From: Melitaea cinxia
Taxonomy: Eukaryota > Arthropoda > Insecta > Lepidoptera > Nymphalidae
Assembly (NCBI RefSeq): GCF_905220565.1
Contig: NC_059395.1
Span: 13,867,289 to 13,931,288, forward strand
Direction of reading: 5' to 3'
DNA length: 64,000 nt
The notes beneath the pieces are model-generated. The model saw only the letters and a list, made by a program, of their open reading frames with translations, did not search any database and had not been told where the DNA came from. Every line of letters begins with the position of its first letter. Position 1 is the stretch's first letter. Shown piece after piece: positions 11,797 through 22,500 of the stretch. The translations under genes and the position numbers were made by a program.

Positions 11797-11929
11797 GCGC
11801 TTCAGCCAGAACCTAGACCACGGCAAACACCTGTATGACACAAATGTTTGTCATGTGCGGGGATTGCATCCGCAACCGCCAGCGCAACAGGTACAATCCA
11901 TGGCTGTAACCGTTGCGCCAACGCGGCGT
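11796..11929 (-). repeat. tRNA-derived SINE
   Basis: On the minus strand, cgcgttggcgcaacggttac resembles a tRNA 5' half with A box, followed by ggcggttgcggatgcaatcc (B box region) and ccccgcacatgacaaacatt. I recognise this as a widespread lepidopteran SINE type. It is a degenerate, RNA polymerase III-derived repeat, not a functional tRNA. Confidence 0.65.
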
Positions 11930-11944
11930 ATGTATGTGTATGTA

Positions 11945-12251
11945 TGTGTATACATATAAACTCGTTAGGCCATTAATTCATCGCGTAATCTCAAAAACCG
12001 CTGGACACATAAATATAAAATTTGGTAAAACGGACCAATTGACACGGCCGGCTGGATTAAAGGGGTCTGAGGGTTCTTACAAGTTTGTAGATAGTCCTTT
12101 ATTCTTTATGCTACAAACTTGAAATTGGATACAGAAGTCTTTTATAGTTAGAAGAGAGAGATAGAGTTCCCCTTTGAACGGATTTTGTGACAGGACCGGA
12201 TTAAGGTGGTCTTAGGGCTTTCATAACTTTGTATGAAAGTCCGTAATTTTT
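11945..12251 (+). mobile_element. Helitron-like fragment
   Basis: Interior motifs ctcgttaggccattaattca, aatctcaaaaaccgctgg and acaggaccggattaaggtgg are typical of Helitron filler. A similar start occurs at 57655-57710 (gatcgttaggccattgacat). No clear termini. Confidence 0.4.
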
Positions 12252-12296
12252 TAACTGAATTCAAAAAAGAAGGAGGTTACTCAATTTGACTGTATA

Positions 12297-12302
<6 letters not shown>

Positions 12303-12341
<39 letters not shown>
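12303..12341. repeat. (TA)n microsatellite
   Basis: 39 bp of TA dinucleotide within the enlarged MITE copy, at a point where other copies carry a shorter atatatat stretch. Confidence 0.9.
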
Positions 12342-12345
<4 letters not shown>

Positions 12346-12348
12346 TTT

Positions 12349-12716
12349 GTACGATTTTATTTTTGTGTTACCACACATTAGGTAATTCTAAACATTTTTT
12401 AATATCATATCAAAAATCGACCGTTCCAGCGGGGATCGAACCTGCATCTCTGACTGACTGTCGGTGCTCTAGCCAATTAAGCTATGGAACGATGTATCCG
12501 CTAGATCGAAATTTTTGATATTATGATTTTATGTTCGGTTCTAAGCAACCGTGGCGCCGTCTATAGTGAGTTCTATACAAGAAACCCGTAACTATTCAAA
12601 GTTTCATATTACAATGAAAATCTTTGACAGGAGACGACACCATATTATTTTTAATTTGTACGATTTTATTTTTGTGTTACCCACACATTAAGGAATTTTT
12701 AACATTTTTTGATATC
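12349..12716. repeat. Direct repeat pair flanking the tRNA-like segment
   Basis: Segment gtacgattttatttttgtgt... at 12349-12405 recurs at 12658-12716 (with acacatta and aacattttt conserved in both). The pair flanks about 250 bp that include the tRNA-like sequence. It may be an internal duplication or the sign of an insertion. Confidence 0.6.
12422..12491 (-). repeat. tRNA-like sequence, degenerate
   Basis: The minus strand has a perfect 7-bp acceptor stem (CGTTCCA with TGGAACG), an A box (TAGCTTAATTGG) and a B box (GGTTCGATCCC), 70 nt in all. The anticodon stem has a mismatch and the loop is 5 nt instead of 7, so it should not be a working tRNA. Best read as a tRNA-derived SINE head or tRNA pseudogene. 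Confidence 0.55.
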
Positions 12717-12932
12717 TTCGTCGTTTATGAACCGATTTTGATAATTCGTTTTTTGTTGGAAAGGAGATATCCTAAGTATGGTACAGTGATAAGAAATACA
12801 GGATCTGATGATGATAAATTTCATCGAAATCTGATTACAACTTTTGGAGTATTCTTTGATAATACGTATTTACTTGATTGTTTTTTCATCTACCTACGTT
12901 GTATTACTTGTCGATGTAATTGAAGTCGGTTT

Positions 12933-13318
12933 ATTTTTCATTTGCAAGCAAACACAATTATTTATGTATGTTACCGCAGAAATTTTGATAGATTTCGATG
13001 ATTTTTTTTTTAATCGAAAGATAGTGGGTTTTGTGTGGTCCCATTTTAAGTTAATTGAGATCTGATAAGTACTTTTTCGAGTAATCGCTAATAATGTGTA
13101 TTCACTTGAATATTATTCATCGATCTATATACCTCATAACTTTTTACTGGGTGGACCGATTTCGATAATTTTTTTTTTATTAATTAGCGATGCTTGTGAT
13201 GTGTTTGCATTACGTTTCAAAATATATCAAAATCGGTTCACCCGTTAAAAAGTTCTGAGGTAACGTACGTAAAAAAGAATACAATCGAATTAAGAACCTC
13301 CTTTTTTTGAAGTCGGTC
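12933..13318 (-). mobile_element. Fold-back MITE relative, adjacent copy
   Basis: The right end reads cctcctttttttgaagtcgg at 13295-13315, and the interior holds both tttttactgggtggaccgat (13142) and its inverted counterpart aaatcggttcacccgttaaa (13230), so the element folds back on itself. It follows directly on the copy ending at 12932. Confidence 0.5.
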
Positions 13319-14084
13319 AAAAAGTGCGTCTTATTTTTGCAAAAATATTATGTTGCCCTTTATTTTTAGACCCAGTTAGGTTATTATTTAAAAATAAATA
13401 TATAATCAAATGAAATATTTACGCCTCAATATATCTCAAACGTTTTCCTGCCATATTGGAACTAAAAATTTTAGAAGGAATAGTAAAAAATTAAATATGA
13501 TTAAAATATCATATTTCGGTGGGTGATATGACAAAAACTTAAAAAGTTCCATTTATGATAACAGGTTTGTGGGACAGGGCCAATGGGTAAGCGGCCTTTT
13601 TATTAAGTTTTGGTGTTTGGCCATGTAACGGTTTACAACGATACGTTTAATAGTCGGATTATAATATATGTATGAATAATTCAAATCAACCGCGCTATAA
13701 ACTTATCTCTACCGTAACAGAAGTACTAATACTTTGTTTGCAATATAAATTATTCAATTGTAATTATTTTTAAGTCTATAAACTCTGTAAAATATTTAAT
13801 GTTTATAATTTTTTTTAAACTATTGGTTATTTTGGTTAGTAGGTGTCTAAGTGAAAAAAGTAGAGCTGGTTTTTAATTTAAAGGTTTTTAGGCATGTTAA
13901 AAAAATCCATTATACCTAGAGATATTAAGTTAGATTTAATTTAATTTAGATAAAAACAATTGCTAACAGAAGGATTCCAGTAAAAGTTGTGCTTATAAAG
14001 AAATAAATTAATTGAAATGATCTGTCACTTTCTGTCGATTTAGTGTGTAATAATAACGATAAATGGTTTACATCTGAACTAAGT
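13319..14084. other. AT-rich noncoding DNA
   Basis: No feature recognised; AT-rich, with stops in all frames. Confidence 0.4.
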
Positions 14085-14250
14085 TGTATTAAAAATAGTA
14101 TATTTCATTACAAGTGTGGAAAGGCTGTCATTGCAAAGAGTTCCGACAAATGTCTACCCGAGCCGAGGCGCAGCCGAAGGCGAGGGTTGACAGTCGGAAC
14201 AAGTTGCAATGACGGTTCCGCAAGTGTACTGAACGACTATTTTTAATACA
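14085..14250. mobile_element. Compact palindromic MITE
   Basis: A 166-bp element has perfect terminal inverted repeats (GTATTAAAAATAGT at 14086-14099 and its complement at 14236-14249, plus one further T/A pair). A second internal inverted repeat pairs cattgcaaagagttccgac (from 14150) with gtcggaacaagttgcaatg (to about 14213). The centre is GC-rich (gagccgaggcgcagccgaag). No coding capacity. The target duplication is not clear, so the superfamily is not assigned. Confidence 0.65.
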
Positions 14251-15423
14251 GTTGCGAAAAAATGAAGCAATTTAATAAAATAATAAAAAGAAAATTACTG
14301 AAAAATGGCGCCAACCGTAGAATATCAGCAGAGTTTTTTTTTCTTCACCCATTCTGGTAGGCAAAGGGAACTATGCCCATACAGCCAAGTCTTCAGTAGA
14401 AGTTTTTTATTGATATGAAATGAAAATTAAATTTAATGAGATGAAATGAAATGAAACCTATCATTCAATCAAATCATTAAATCTGATATTGAAACAAATA
14501 AGTAGCTTCTTTTTAGAAATATACGTATTTGCATGAATCATAAAAACTTCTATGAATTTTTTTAGTAAAAACTTCATGGTTGATTTTTCTTTTTAATAGA
14601 CATTATTTTGTCAGTTGGGAAAGAGAACGAACGAGTTCGGGAAAGGTAAAAAAAAGCACGAGTATGTAATAGCCCATACCGCTATACGTCCCTGCAATAC
14701 GCCACTTTTTGAGCAACTATATTAAAAAATATGTGTTCTGTCATTTTTATTTAACAACTAGTTTACTCGACAGACGCCTTGGCTTACGAACTATCAAACG
14801 CGTAAAAGATACGTTTTCTGAAATGTTTATAATTTTTTGTGCGATATTATAAATTTATGAAAAGGCTATATTATTGCTACGTTGATTAAGCATCAACATA
14901 ACTCTAAATAATGAAATGGAATTACGAATTTGTAATAAACATCTGAAAAAGACAAGTCTTAATACATCAAGATAATATTAAAAAAAAAAATAGCAATAAT
15001 AGAACTTATGTTTATTAAAAATAAAAGAAAATTTAATTGGTCAAGAGATATGTCAAGTGTTTGTTTTATACTTAAACAGCGAAAGATTGTCGCTTCCAAT
15101 TGACTACTAATCAACGTATCAGTTCTTCGTAGAAAACTAATTCTATTTCTAACGAAACGATTTGATATAATTTTTCATCTTACATTTTAGTAATTCGTCT
15201 ATTATCAGCATACATTTATTTCTAAAAGCAATTTCGTGCATACATAATTTTATGTCAATATATGGGTGACATATTTTAAGGAACTACGAATGTTTGACTA
15301 AACGAAGAAATTCGATTACGAAATGTAAGATTTTCTTAACGATTATTTAAAAGGAATACTTTAAAAGCCTTAAAGCGAATGTAGAAACAATGTAAATTAC
15401 AGCTTTTCTAACAAATATATATA
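14251..15423. other. AT-rich noncoding DNA
   Basis: No gene or clear repeat. Around 14410-14460 a short run of gaaatgaaat-like units occurs. Confidence 0.4.
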
Positions 15424-15909
15424 CAGTAATACCCCGGACTTACGCGATAGGGTGGGACTGAGCGCTATCCGCGTAAGTCGGGGTACAGTTTTGCGGGGTA
15501 CTTTTCGTAATTGATCTGACTGTCGATTCCGGTAGATCATACGTCTTCGCTAAATCACAAATTTTTATTTTTGCATCGTAGTCTTTAATAATGTTCACTC
15601 CAAAGATAATGTTTTTCTCTTCTTGTTTAAAGCGAAAGAGTCGGTTCTACTTCGTTTAATGCCATAGTTGTACTTAGTAAATATAAAAAAACACAAAATC
15701 GTAACTTATGTACCTACGCGCCGATTCCGCACTACACGTCTGTGCCTGTTGTAAACTGAACGAATAATAATGCGGGTGGGGGGAGTCAAACAAAAAATCA
15801 GTCTATCATTTATATATCTATATGTCATATCGTCTATTTAGACGAGAAAATTAAATCGCGTAACTCCGAATTCGCGTAAGTCGAGGTAGCGTAAGTCGGG
15901 GTATTACTG
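15424..15909 (-). mobile_element. pogo/Tigger-like transposon remnant
   Basis: A 486-bp element begins CAGTAATACCCCGGACTTAC and ends with GTAAGTCGGGGTATTACTG, flanked by TA at 15422-15423 and 15910-15911. The motif gacttacgcg recurs in inverted form several times near both ends. On the minus strand the interior encodes a CENP-B/pogo-type N-terminal helix-turn-helix (NKKRKTLSLE, then after a frame change NIIKDYDAKIKICDLAKTYD and STVRSI). The DDE domain is missing, so the element is a deleted, non-autonomous copy. Confidence 0.75.
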
Positions 15910-16682
15910 TATACCTATACATATACTCTTTATACGCTAAGCTATACTAAAAAGTGTAATTTGAACTTTGGTACCTACCAATTGAATGGTATGAATATAA
16001 TTGTAATAAATATGAAAACAATTATTCATTTAACAACAATTTGCTGTTTCTTTCGTTAATCCAGACCAAAATTATTATATTTTTATAATGTCGATCAATA
16101 CGTACAATCGAAATAAGAAAGATAGAACAAAGTTTCGTATTAGATAGTTTACATAGAAATACGAAACATATCTTTTATAAACGTTAAAAGAATTTTATAT
16201 TAGTTAAAAATACAAATTTCAGTACATTTTACGTTTCGTAAAAACATTGTTTTAGAATTACGAAATTCGTCATACTTTTTAGCTTACACTTTTATTGGAA
16301 TTGAATAAAACTTTTCCAACAGTAAGTATACTTTAATATAAGAGGTACCCTGCGGCGATACTTATGTATTTTTACCTTATTAATAATTTATTATATAAAT
16401 CCATTTAATTTTGATATGATTTAAAGATTTTAAATGTTGATGTTGAAACTCTAAAAAATGTTTTAATGACGATGATACTTCACTAAAAAAAGCTTAAAGA
16501 TACGTTGAATACATTATTTTAACCTCGACTTCGACTCGATTACATGTTTTCTCAACATTTTGTCATTTTGTCACTTGTCATTTTTTTTTATAAAAAAGTT
16601 TCGAATTCACTTCACTATGTACGTAAAATGAGTCAATTAACACGATTTAAGGTATTTTAGCACTAAAATCTAAGTGGAATGT
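15910..16682. other. AT-rich noncoding DNA
   Basis: Nothing recognisable. If the GC-rich block at 16683-16934 is the 3' exon of the minus-strand gene, its 3' UTR would lie here; AATAAA-type signals are present but not diagnostic in such AT-rich sequence. Confidence 0.35.
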
Positions 16683-16934
16683 CCAGAAAGAGTTTCATTC
16701 GTTCACCAATGTCGGCGATGGAGTGATCGTCAGCCATCTGCTAGCTGTCTGTGTCGGGGGCGTCTTCTACGTCATCGTCGATAGGTTGGCTCGTCAGCGC
16801 GGCCCAGAGCGGTGATCGCGCTCCGAGCTGCGCCGAGCCCCGCCGCTAGCTGTCCCGCGCACAGCTCGCCGCCGTCAGAGCCGCGCTTCCCACGGCACCC
16901 ATTGTGCTGAATAGAATTGAACCAACTTCGCGGT
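16683..16934 (-). CDS. GC-rich probable 3'-terminal exon, frame unresolved
   Basis: A GC-rich block in very AT-rich surroundings, 0.6 kb downstream of exon C of the membrane-protein gene and on the same strand. Exon C ends in phase 0. Two acceptors give phase-0 readings: attcag at 16907 leads to 44 residues (HNGCRGKRG... to ADEPTYRR) with TGA at 16774-16772; accag at 16935 leads to 19 residues (TAKLVQFY... to VPWEARL) with TGA near 16875. A third frame contains ATG at 16902, TAG, then an acidic stretch (QPIDDDVEDAPDTDS), TAG, then MADDHSIADIGERMK to TAG, which looks protein-like on both sides of its stops. High GC continues to about 16690, beyond the first two stops. The block is probably coding, but which frame is used, and whether it belongs to the upstream exons, is uncertain. 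Confidence 0.4.
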
Positions 16935-17198
16935 CTGGTGTTATTTCGACCTATCAATAATACATTGTTATCCGTCTAATACATTCAGTATATTTCCTCG
17001 GTCGAGGACTTACATTGTAGTCACTAAAGTGTCTTAATTAGCCTATACCTATGTATATTATATTATACAGGTATTACACTTAAAATGTTGCATTTTCAGT
17101 TTGTTACAATAGCTTGATGTGAAATCAAGCAAGGAAACAAAATTAATTCATTGCTTTTGTTTGTCTTCACTAATTGAAAAAGTAACAAACGTAACGCA

Positions 17199-17373
17199 TC
17201 CCTACTAATATTATAAATGTGAATATAAGTTTGTTTGTTACGCTTTCACGCGAAAACTACTTAACCGATCATCATGAAACTTTGTACACATATTCTTGGA
17301 AGTATTAAAAATAACGTAGGATACTTTTTATTTAAAAAAAATCTATGCGAGCGAAGTCGCGGGTAAAAACTAG
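17199..17373 (+). mobile_element. Short non-autonomous Helitron in gene intron
   Basis: A 175-bp element begins TCCCTACTAATATTATAAAT after A (17198) and ends gcgaagtcgcgggtaaaaaCTAG before T (17374). The gcgaagtcgc hairpin lies about 10 nt from the end. It lies between exon C and the GC-rich block of the membrane-protein gene. Confidence 0.75.
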
Positions 17374-17494
17374 TGAATGTACACTGCAATTTTTATGCGG
17401 AATATTACACATGAGAAGCGTAAGCTTACAATTTTTTTTAAACTTTGGTATATATCAGACGAGTACTCCTGACACATAAGCTTATTTTTATTAC

Positions 17495-19442
17495 CTGTGA
17501 GAACGTAGTTTGTTCAGGATCAGAGCGTTCCTCGAGCACCGTGTCTAGCTCCAAGGTGGGTGGCGGCCTGGGCGATCTGACGAGGCTGACTGCGCGGGGC
17601 CTGGCCTTCACTGGAGATAATCTCACGACAGACAGCTCGCCCCGGTCTAATTCACAATTACGGCGACGAGCACGTTCTCTGTGAGATACATTTTTATTAC
17701 AAACATAAAATTTTATTCTTAAAAAGGAAAATTTTATCACGTAATATATATTATCCTACGTTTAAGTGCATATTATTGTTCTGTAGCTGCAGATGTGCAA
17801 ATTTGACAAGGATTTTGATTCCTTTACGTTATTAAAATACTTATTGTCTATCTCTTTATTTTTACATTTTCTATTTTAAATATTAATTTTATTAGCTGAT
17901 CTTTGAACGAAATTTTGTACTGTTGTTTAGCTGTAGTAGGGACACAGCAGGTAATTTCCTGTTTAAAATATGGAGCAGGGGGACTGGGCTACCTCAACCT
18001 TACATAAGATCACAACGAAATAATACTGCTTTCAACAAGAGTAGTGTTCCTGTTGGTGAGTAACGTGACCAGAGCTCCTGGGGGGAATATGGGCTAGGGT
18101 CGGCAAAGCGCTTGCGATGCTTCTAGTATTGCAGACGTCTAAAGGTTACGGTATTCGCTTACCATCAGGTGAGTCATACGCTTGTTTGCCGGTCTAGTTA
18201 TGTATATATATTTTTTTATGTCACTAGGTCTACTCTATATATATATATATCTATCTATACATATATAAAAGCGAAAGGTCACTCATCACGAAATCTCCGA
18301 AACTATAAGACCTACAAACTTGAAATTTGGCAGGTAGGCTCCTTATAAGACGTAAGCATTCGCTAAGAACGGAATTTACGAAACTCGACCCCTAAGGGGG
18401 TAAAAGGGGGGTTGGAAGTTTACACGAAAGTCCTATATTTTTGAAGTAAGAGACTTGAAATTTAAAATGTATGCTCTATAGATGGTGAGGAGGCGTTCAA
18501 ATAATGTATCTTTAGAAATCCACTCCTTTTTGGGGTTAAAACGGGGGATGGTAGGTTGACTCACTCATTACGAAATCTCCAAAACTATAACAGCTACAAA
18601 TTTGACATTTGGCAGGTATGTTTCTTATAGGGCATAGACATTCGCTAACAATGGATTTTACGAAACTTGACCCCTAAGGGGATAAAACGGGGGTTTGAAA
18701 TTTGTATGAAAGTCCTATGTTTTTGAAGTAAAAGACTTGAAATTTAAAATATATGCTCTATAGATGGTGAGGAGGTGTCCAAATAATGAATCGTAATCTA
18801 TATATATATAAAAGAGAAAGGTCACTGTCTCACTCATCACGAGAACCCAAAAACAGCTGTAGGGTCCATCCATCTAGGATGGATAAAGATGAAATTTGGC
18901 AGGGAGGTAGATTATAGTTAGTAGATAATAGTAGTAGAGTAGAGAGATTTTGCGATATTCCACCGCTAAGGTTTAATTGGGTTTGATAGTTGTTTGTATG
19001 AAATATATACAGCAGTTATAAGTTCATCGATAGGTTATTTATACTGCAGCCTGAAAATAAAACTAAAAATGTGGTGTATAGAGAGGTTTTATAAAAACAA
19101 GTATTAAATTATACTAAATTGTGCCTTTTAAAAAGGTACTCAGAGTAATAAGCATTTAAAGTGACTGAAATAAAAAAAATGCGTTGAACATCTTAATAGT
19201 AATGCATATCTTCATAACCACGCGGATGTAGTCGCGGGCAACAGTTAGTGTATTAAAAAACAAAGTCCCCAAAAGTGTATGTGATCGATTTCCTCAAAAT
19301 CTACTGAACGGATTTGCATGCGGTTCAAGAGGAAGGTTTACGGAATGGCTAAGCCGATTTTAATGAGAGTTTTACTGGAAGTTTGCCGGGAAAACTTTGT
19401 GACACACTGATTTAAACGCGGGCGAAGCCGCGGGCACAGCTA

Positions 19443-19534
<92 letters not shown>

Positions 19535-22500
19535 GAGGACATGGTTCATTAGGCTCATCATTTCAGCTATTTTCTCACTACTCAAATGTCGATCTAGCTT
19601 CATTATTAAATATCGTTAAGTTTATCCGTAACTGGGTGACTAGAGCGAAATATATATTTGACATGAATATTTTCTAACTGAAAACGCTTAAACCGATTTT
19701 GTGCTACGCTACTGACATTACATTAAATCCACAAAAAAAAAAATCCGCTTTGAGTCGCATTTTTCCCTTCCTTATAGTAAAACTTTAATATGTACCGAAT
19801 TTCTTTGTTTGAGTCACCTATTTTGGCGGATAGAAAAAAGAAAAGTGGCGAAAAACTGTGTTTTACTTTTCAATTTCATTTTTAAAATGTTACCTTTTCA
19901 TGATATCAAAACCAGCCAGTTACAAACAATACAACTAAAAAGATTTTATTGCAACTTTTTATTCAAAATATGTAAATAATTTTTTCCAGACCAATTTGAT
20001 TTAAGATAGCTACAACGATTTTATGATTACAACAATGAAAAGGTGATTTTATAGCATTAGTATTAGCAATATGAATCCTTACGAATGAAAAATACTTAAT
20101 CAACAGTGCAATTTTATGAAGATAAACTTTGTCTTTTATGGTCTTTAATTTGGACCTATAATTTATGAGGTAATGTTAAACCAAATGAAACCTAAACAGT
20201 TTGAAAAAAAATAGTAGGTGTTTTTTTCCTCAAATTAACGAGGGCGAAACCGCGGGGAAAATGGTTACAATATGTAAGAAATATGTAAGAGATTTTACGA
20301 TGATTTTTTTCTGTTAATTACTTAGTTCCGAATACCTAGAATGAACGTTTCACCGGGTCTTAAAACATAAAACGTAGGAATAGATTTTCATGACTATTGG
20401 GCATGAAACGGCCACGAATAAGACTTTTATTAATATTTGTAGGTCTCTATTGAAAAGGTATTATATTCTTTTACGGACAACGAAATGATTAAAATGATAT
20501 AGGTACATACATTTAACTTGGGTTGTAAGTTGGTGAATGCGTGACGAATTACGAAAAGTATGATCGGGCGAGGCGAACGGAAGTTGAAAGAGAGATAAGT
20601 TAGATAGAGCTAAAGAAGTTTTACTTCTGTCATGTGGTCTAAAGCAAACTTTATAATTTATAATAATAACATGACATTAGGAAAATTCAAAGTGTGGGAA
20701 AGGTCGCAAAAATTTCATGTAACAGAAATATACATAAATAAATAAAACCCAAAGGTTGTCTGGAAGAAATCGCTCTTTTAGCGATAAGACCGCCTTTGTA
20801 CATCTTACTCTAATTGTACTACTTTTGTGTGTATCTTTTAATGGTGTGCAATAAAGATTATTATTATTATTAAATAAATAAAATAAATAAAACAAATACA
20901 TATACATATACATATATACCCTCCACATAATATATGTCCTATATGCCCAAAGGTTGTCTGGAAGAGATCGCTCGTCTAGCGATAAGACCGCCTTTGTACA
21001 CTGTTTTTTATTTGTAATATATTATTGTGTTGATTGTTGATGTGTATAATAAAGAGTATTAATATTATTATTATTATACTATACGCATACAGGTACATTA
21101 TGTACATAACTCCATATATATATATATATATACATAGTAAGTACATTGTTAAAATTGAGTACATTATGTATGATGAACCTACATCAGATTTTGAATTAGA
21201 TCTCCAGGATCACAACTGTGAAAATCATATCCAGCTTCGTCGTGTTGATTTTGCTTGATCGGCATAACATACAAACAGACAGACAAAAATTCTAAAAACA
21301 ATTATTCTGGCTCTTCTGAAGGCCGAATACTACATGTTTATTATCAATATATTTCCCGTACAGACTTTGGCTGGCTGTAATTTTGTTATAGTTAAAGAAC
21401 ACCTAATCTATATGTATATTCATTCTGCTATTAAAATATTATAATATATATTTTTATAGCAGAAATATATATGTAGTTTATCTTTTATTCAACTGCACGA
21501 GAAGGATACATAAATATTAAAATATTAAATAAATTCTAGTGTGATTTATCATCACATTCACGTTAATTTCAAGACGACAAAATTTAATGTCTGTAGTATT
21601 TCAAGCTAATAAGAGGGATTATGTATATTTTAAAATTATTTAATGCTTCATTTTTATTAGATTACAATAGGTAACTAAAGTAACTAATCTTTAAATAAAT
21701 AATATATTATTTTAGTATATTCAACTATCTTTACAAAATATATTATTTCTATATTTAGTAATACATTATAAATTATTTTTATCTGTATTTTTACTCGATT
21801 ACTTCAAATATTTTCCTCCCCTTTTTACTACGACGCGACGTAGGAGTAATAATTACCTGGCCAATTTTGCTCTCCGTCGCAAACAGCATATTATTGTTAG
21901 CGCCAATATTGGAAAGCCGAATATACACGAAACTATCGGCACAACTATCGACTCGGGCGTCACTGAAACAATAGCACCATGTTAAGATAATTATAAATAC
22001 ATATAGGCATATTTACAGCTATCATAAGAAAGGAATTGGGGATGAAAGAACAAAACAAACAATAGTAAAGAATAACTGTTTGAGTTTTACTTCGCCTATT
22101 ATGTACTCAAATTTATTAATTGAGTTTTATCCAGGAGAAAAAAATATTTTAATATTATTTGTAGGAGCGGTGAATATTCTAAAAAGTTCCAAAACTCGGC
22201 CATATAAAAATGCTATAATTGGTTTGCAAATCTGCTTTCGTAATCCAATAGTCTACGAATAAATAGCCATGAAGCATAGAATGAAAAGAACAAGTGTATT
22301 TTTAATGAATGCAAGGAGATATTCATATTAAATCCAATTGGAAACTTATTGTATGGATGTTCAACGTATCGTCTACATTGTTCCCAAGCGGGAGATTCTC
22401 AATTATGTTTGAATGAATTAAAATTACGTTACATTTTAATATTTAAATATTTGATGAACGATTTTTTTAGCCATTGACAAAGAGTAATTCTATTCTGACT

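Larger units (their letters stand above)
12252..12932 (+). mobile_element. Fold-back MITE, copy 1, enlarged by internal insertions
   Basis: The left end taactgaattcaaaaaagaa and right end taattgaagtcggttt correspond to the inverted ends AACCGACTTCAA/TTGAAGTCGGTT shared by five other copies. The centre has cgtttatgaaccgattttga and ggaaaggagatatcctaagt, as in other copies. This copy also contains a (TA)n tract (12303-12341), a direct repeat pair and a tRNA-like segment, so it is twice the usual size. Confidence 0.6.

Noticed and set aside
11613..11816. Plus-strand frame with a poly-(Tyr-Ile) end
   Set aside because: Translation of a Helitron followed by (TA)n.
12422..12491. Functional tRNA gene
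   Set aside because: The anticodon loop is 5 nt with a stem mismatch, and the segment lies within a repeat.
17445..17684. Plus-strand Ser-rich frame with possible splice sites (ttgttcag before it, GTGAGA after it)
   Set aside because: The minus-strand reading of the same segment joins exon B exactly in phase and has a CAG/GTAATA donor, so the plus frame is taken as its shadow.
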